From assembly GCA_037349315.1 (NCBI GenBank), contig JBAIAC010000262.1:124001-188000 (forward strand): DNA of 64,000 nucleotides, given 5' to 3'. The position numbers were made by a program, and so were the translations under genes. This stretch comes from Chelydra serpentina (taxonomy: Eukaryota > Chordata > Testudines > Chelydridae). Positions 62,901-64,000 of the stretch are shown here, piece after piece (position 1 is the stretch's first letter; each line of letters opens with the position of its first letter). The notes below the pieces were generated by a model. The model did no database searches. It saw only the letters and a list, made by a program, of their open reading frames with translations, and was not told the DNA's origin.

Positions 62901-63009
62901 AAGTGAGTGTAGCATTGGGAGCAGCCCCTGATGTTTTACTGTCTAGCCGGCTTGCTTCCTAGAATGAACACTCATTGAGTGGGGTGATCCCCAGGGAGTA
63001 GCTCAAACC

Positions 63010-63640
63010 TCCCAAGTGTCTGGCCAGCGGCAGGACATTAGCACTGCAGGGGAGGGGTGGGTGTGGCAGTGACATCACAAAGGCCTTTTGCAGGACCTCG
63101 GCCTATTGGTCAAAGGTGGTGGGGAGGCGGTGACCTCACAGAGAGATGCTGACATCAGCCAGGCCGGGCCAGGCCAGGGGCGCAGGGCCAGGGAAACCTC
63201 GGAGACCCCCGTGGCTTTGCTTCAGCAAGTCTCCTTGTCGGGTCTCTCTCGGAGGACTGAGAGAGTATTAGGGTTCACGTACGTGAGCACCAGGAGGAAC
63301 CTCTTTGGAGTTTTCTCCTTTCGTTTTACGGACTTTCCTAGAAAACAGACGTCCCTGGTTAGAAGGTACGAGCCTCCGAGAGGTTTGGAACCTGTTCAGT
63401 CTGATCCATCTGGTGCCAGCTGAATTCTAGGCATGGAAAACAGTAGCTTCAGATGGCAGAATTTTATTCCCCACTTGGGATTTTGTCCCTCAGAATCACT
63501 GGGGACATTAGGGTTTGTCCTTTTTGTTTGACCTTTTCCTCCATCCCTCCCTCCTTTCTCTTCATCTCTTACTTCTTTTGTCCTTTCCCCTGTTCCCCTC
63601 CTACCACCAGGAGAGGTGTAGGGGTGTGTGGGGTGTGTGT
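63010..63640 (+). promoter_or_regulatory. CRE/CCAAT-bearing segment, copy 2
   Basis: Same order as 27560-28170: TGACATCA, CTATTGGTCAAAGG, TGACCTCA, TGACATCA, then a pyrimidine tract and CTACCACCAGG. The frame at 63088-63423 has no ATG start. Promoter activity is inferred from motifs only. Confidence 0.35.
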
Positions 63641-63726
63641 GTGTGTGGGTGGAGGGATGTGTGACAGTGTACCCCATAAGGCTTTATGGGGAGTTGCGTA
63701 TAAATATATATATAATATATATACCC

Positions 63727-63785
63727 GGTGTCACTGTTGCTCTCTGAGAGATGCTGTGTGCATTACCCCACGTGGCCACCCAGTG
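63727..63785 (+). repeat. Single 57-bp minisatellite unit (unexpanded allele of the duplicated locus)
   Basis: GGTGTCACTGTTGCTCTCTG through CCCCACGTGGCCACCC once, directly followed by the same flank (CACTGGGGGTCCCTCAGC) that closes the 17-unit array at 29237. Confidence 0.88.
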
Positions 63786-64000
63786 TCACTGGGGGTCCCT
63801 CAGCACCATCTGCTCTGTGGGGTGGTGGAAAGCTCCAAAGGGCCCATTGTACCCCTGGGGAGGGGGAAGCCCCAGGGGCCCGCTGCCACTCTGGCCACTG
63901 CAGGGGAAGCCCTGGGGGGCCTGTGGTTCGGGGCTCTGCTGGGTGTTTTTTCCTTCCTGTCATCGCAGTGGAAGTGTAAACAGAGAGAATTTGCTCCTCT
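63786..64000. other. Flank of the minisatellite locus
   Basis: The first 50 bp match 29238-29285, then diverge. Nothing else is recognised before the window ends. Confidence 0.5.

Larger units (their letters stand above)
61534..63726 (+). repeat. Duplicated CR1-plus-promoter-like module, copy 2
   Basis: Collinear with 26048-28260 over its whole length. A G run of about 17 at 61596-61612 replaces part of the first copy. It has the same hairpin CCCCATAAGGCTTTATGGGG (about 63672) and AT microsatellite. Confidence 0.86.

Noticed and set aside
63088..63423. 111-codon frame repeated at 4002-4337 (minus)
   Set aside because: It begins at a non-ATG codon, and the third copy at 27.6 kb has lost the frame through indels. 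Better explained as conserved non-coding promoter-like DNA.

Overview
This window looks like nuclear DNA of a cryptodiran turtle. It carries a tRNA-derived SINE whose tail matches the 3' end of CR1 (6632-6803), several CR1/L3-type LINE copies, Penelope-like retroelements, Ty3/gypsy-type LTR retrotransposons, hAT-like and palindromic MITEs, and one KRAB-A exon with vertebrate splice sites. I see no bacterial, organellar or rRNA sequence. The only recognisable piece of a cellular protein gene is the KRAB-A exon at 20902-21028. The other long open frames belong to retrotransposons or minisatellites.

The main theme is a dispersed tRNA gene cluster spread by segmental duplication. I find about 31 tRNA genes or tRNA-derived pseudogenes: Arg-CCT x2, Ser-TGA x2, Val-AAC x2, initiator Met x2, Arg-TCG, an Arg-like copy with anticodon TTG, Ser-GCT x2, Ser-AGA, Gly-TCC, Lys-TTT x4, a Lys-CTT-like relic, Ile-TAT with an intron, Gln-CTG x2, Gln-TTG, two Val-like genes with anticodon GAC, two Phe-like relics, and four Tyr-derived copies that all carry GGA. 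Many come as paralogous blocks with shared flanks. An initiator-Met/G-rich minisatellite/LTR/Arg block is present in inverted orientation (about 8.09-10.8 kb and 48.5-50.9 kb). A Gln-Lys-Val cassette occurs three times (45.2, 47.2 and 52.4 kb). Ser-TGA, Arg-CCT and Ser-GCT blocks are each doubled. A roughly 2.2 kb CR1-plus-promoter-like module occurs at 26.05-28.3 and 61.5-63.8 kb, with a partial inverted copy at 2.1-4.4 kb.

Layout: 0-6 kb, Arg tRNA, CR1 relics, two strongly palindromic MITEs, Ser tRNA. 6.6-13.3 kb, SINE, tRNAs, 46-bp minisatellite, LTR remnants, a solo LTR. 13.4-16.3 kb, a CR1 copy split by a Penelope-like element (with GIY-YIG endonuclease) and by a second CR1. 16.4-25 kb, MITEs, a Penelope tail inserted as an inverted repeat, the KRAB exon, Ser tRNAs. 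25.5-29.5 kb, Tyr-like, Arg and Gly tRNAs and a 57-bp minisatellite. 30.7-41.3 kb, two complete LTR retrotransposons, both non-autonomous. 42-53 kb, the densest tRNA region. 55.3-59.7 kb, a third LTR element in reverse orientation. 59.8-64 kb, Ser tRNA and the second copy of the CR1/promoter-like module.

The most interesting signal is the LTR elements. Element A (30697-36279) has an intact 909-codon frame that fuses Gag and protease directly to an integrase C-terminal region. Elements B1 (36510-41274) and B2 (55269-59736) have internal regions of exactly the same length (3628 bp). They share a domain-scrambled frame that lacks the reverse transcriptase palm and has altered catalytic residues, yet each has its own 5-bp target-site duplication. 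This points to a defective family mobilised in trans, with open frames kept across large in-frame deletions.
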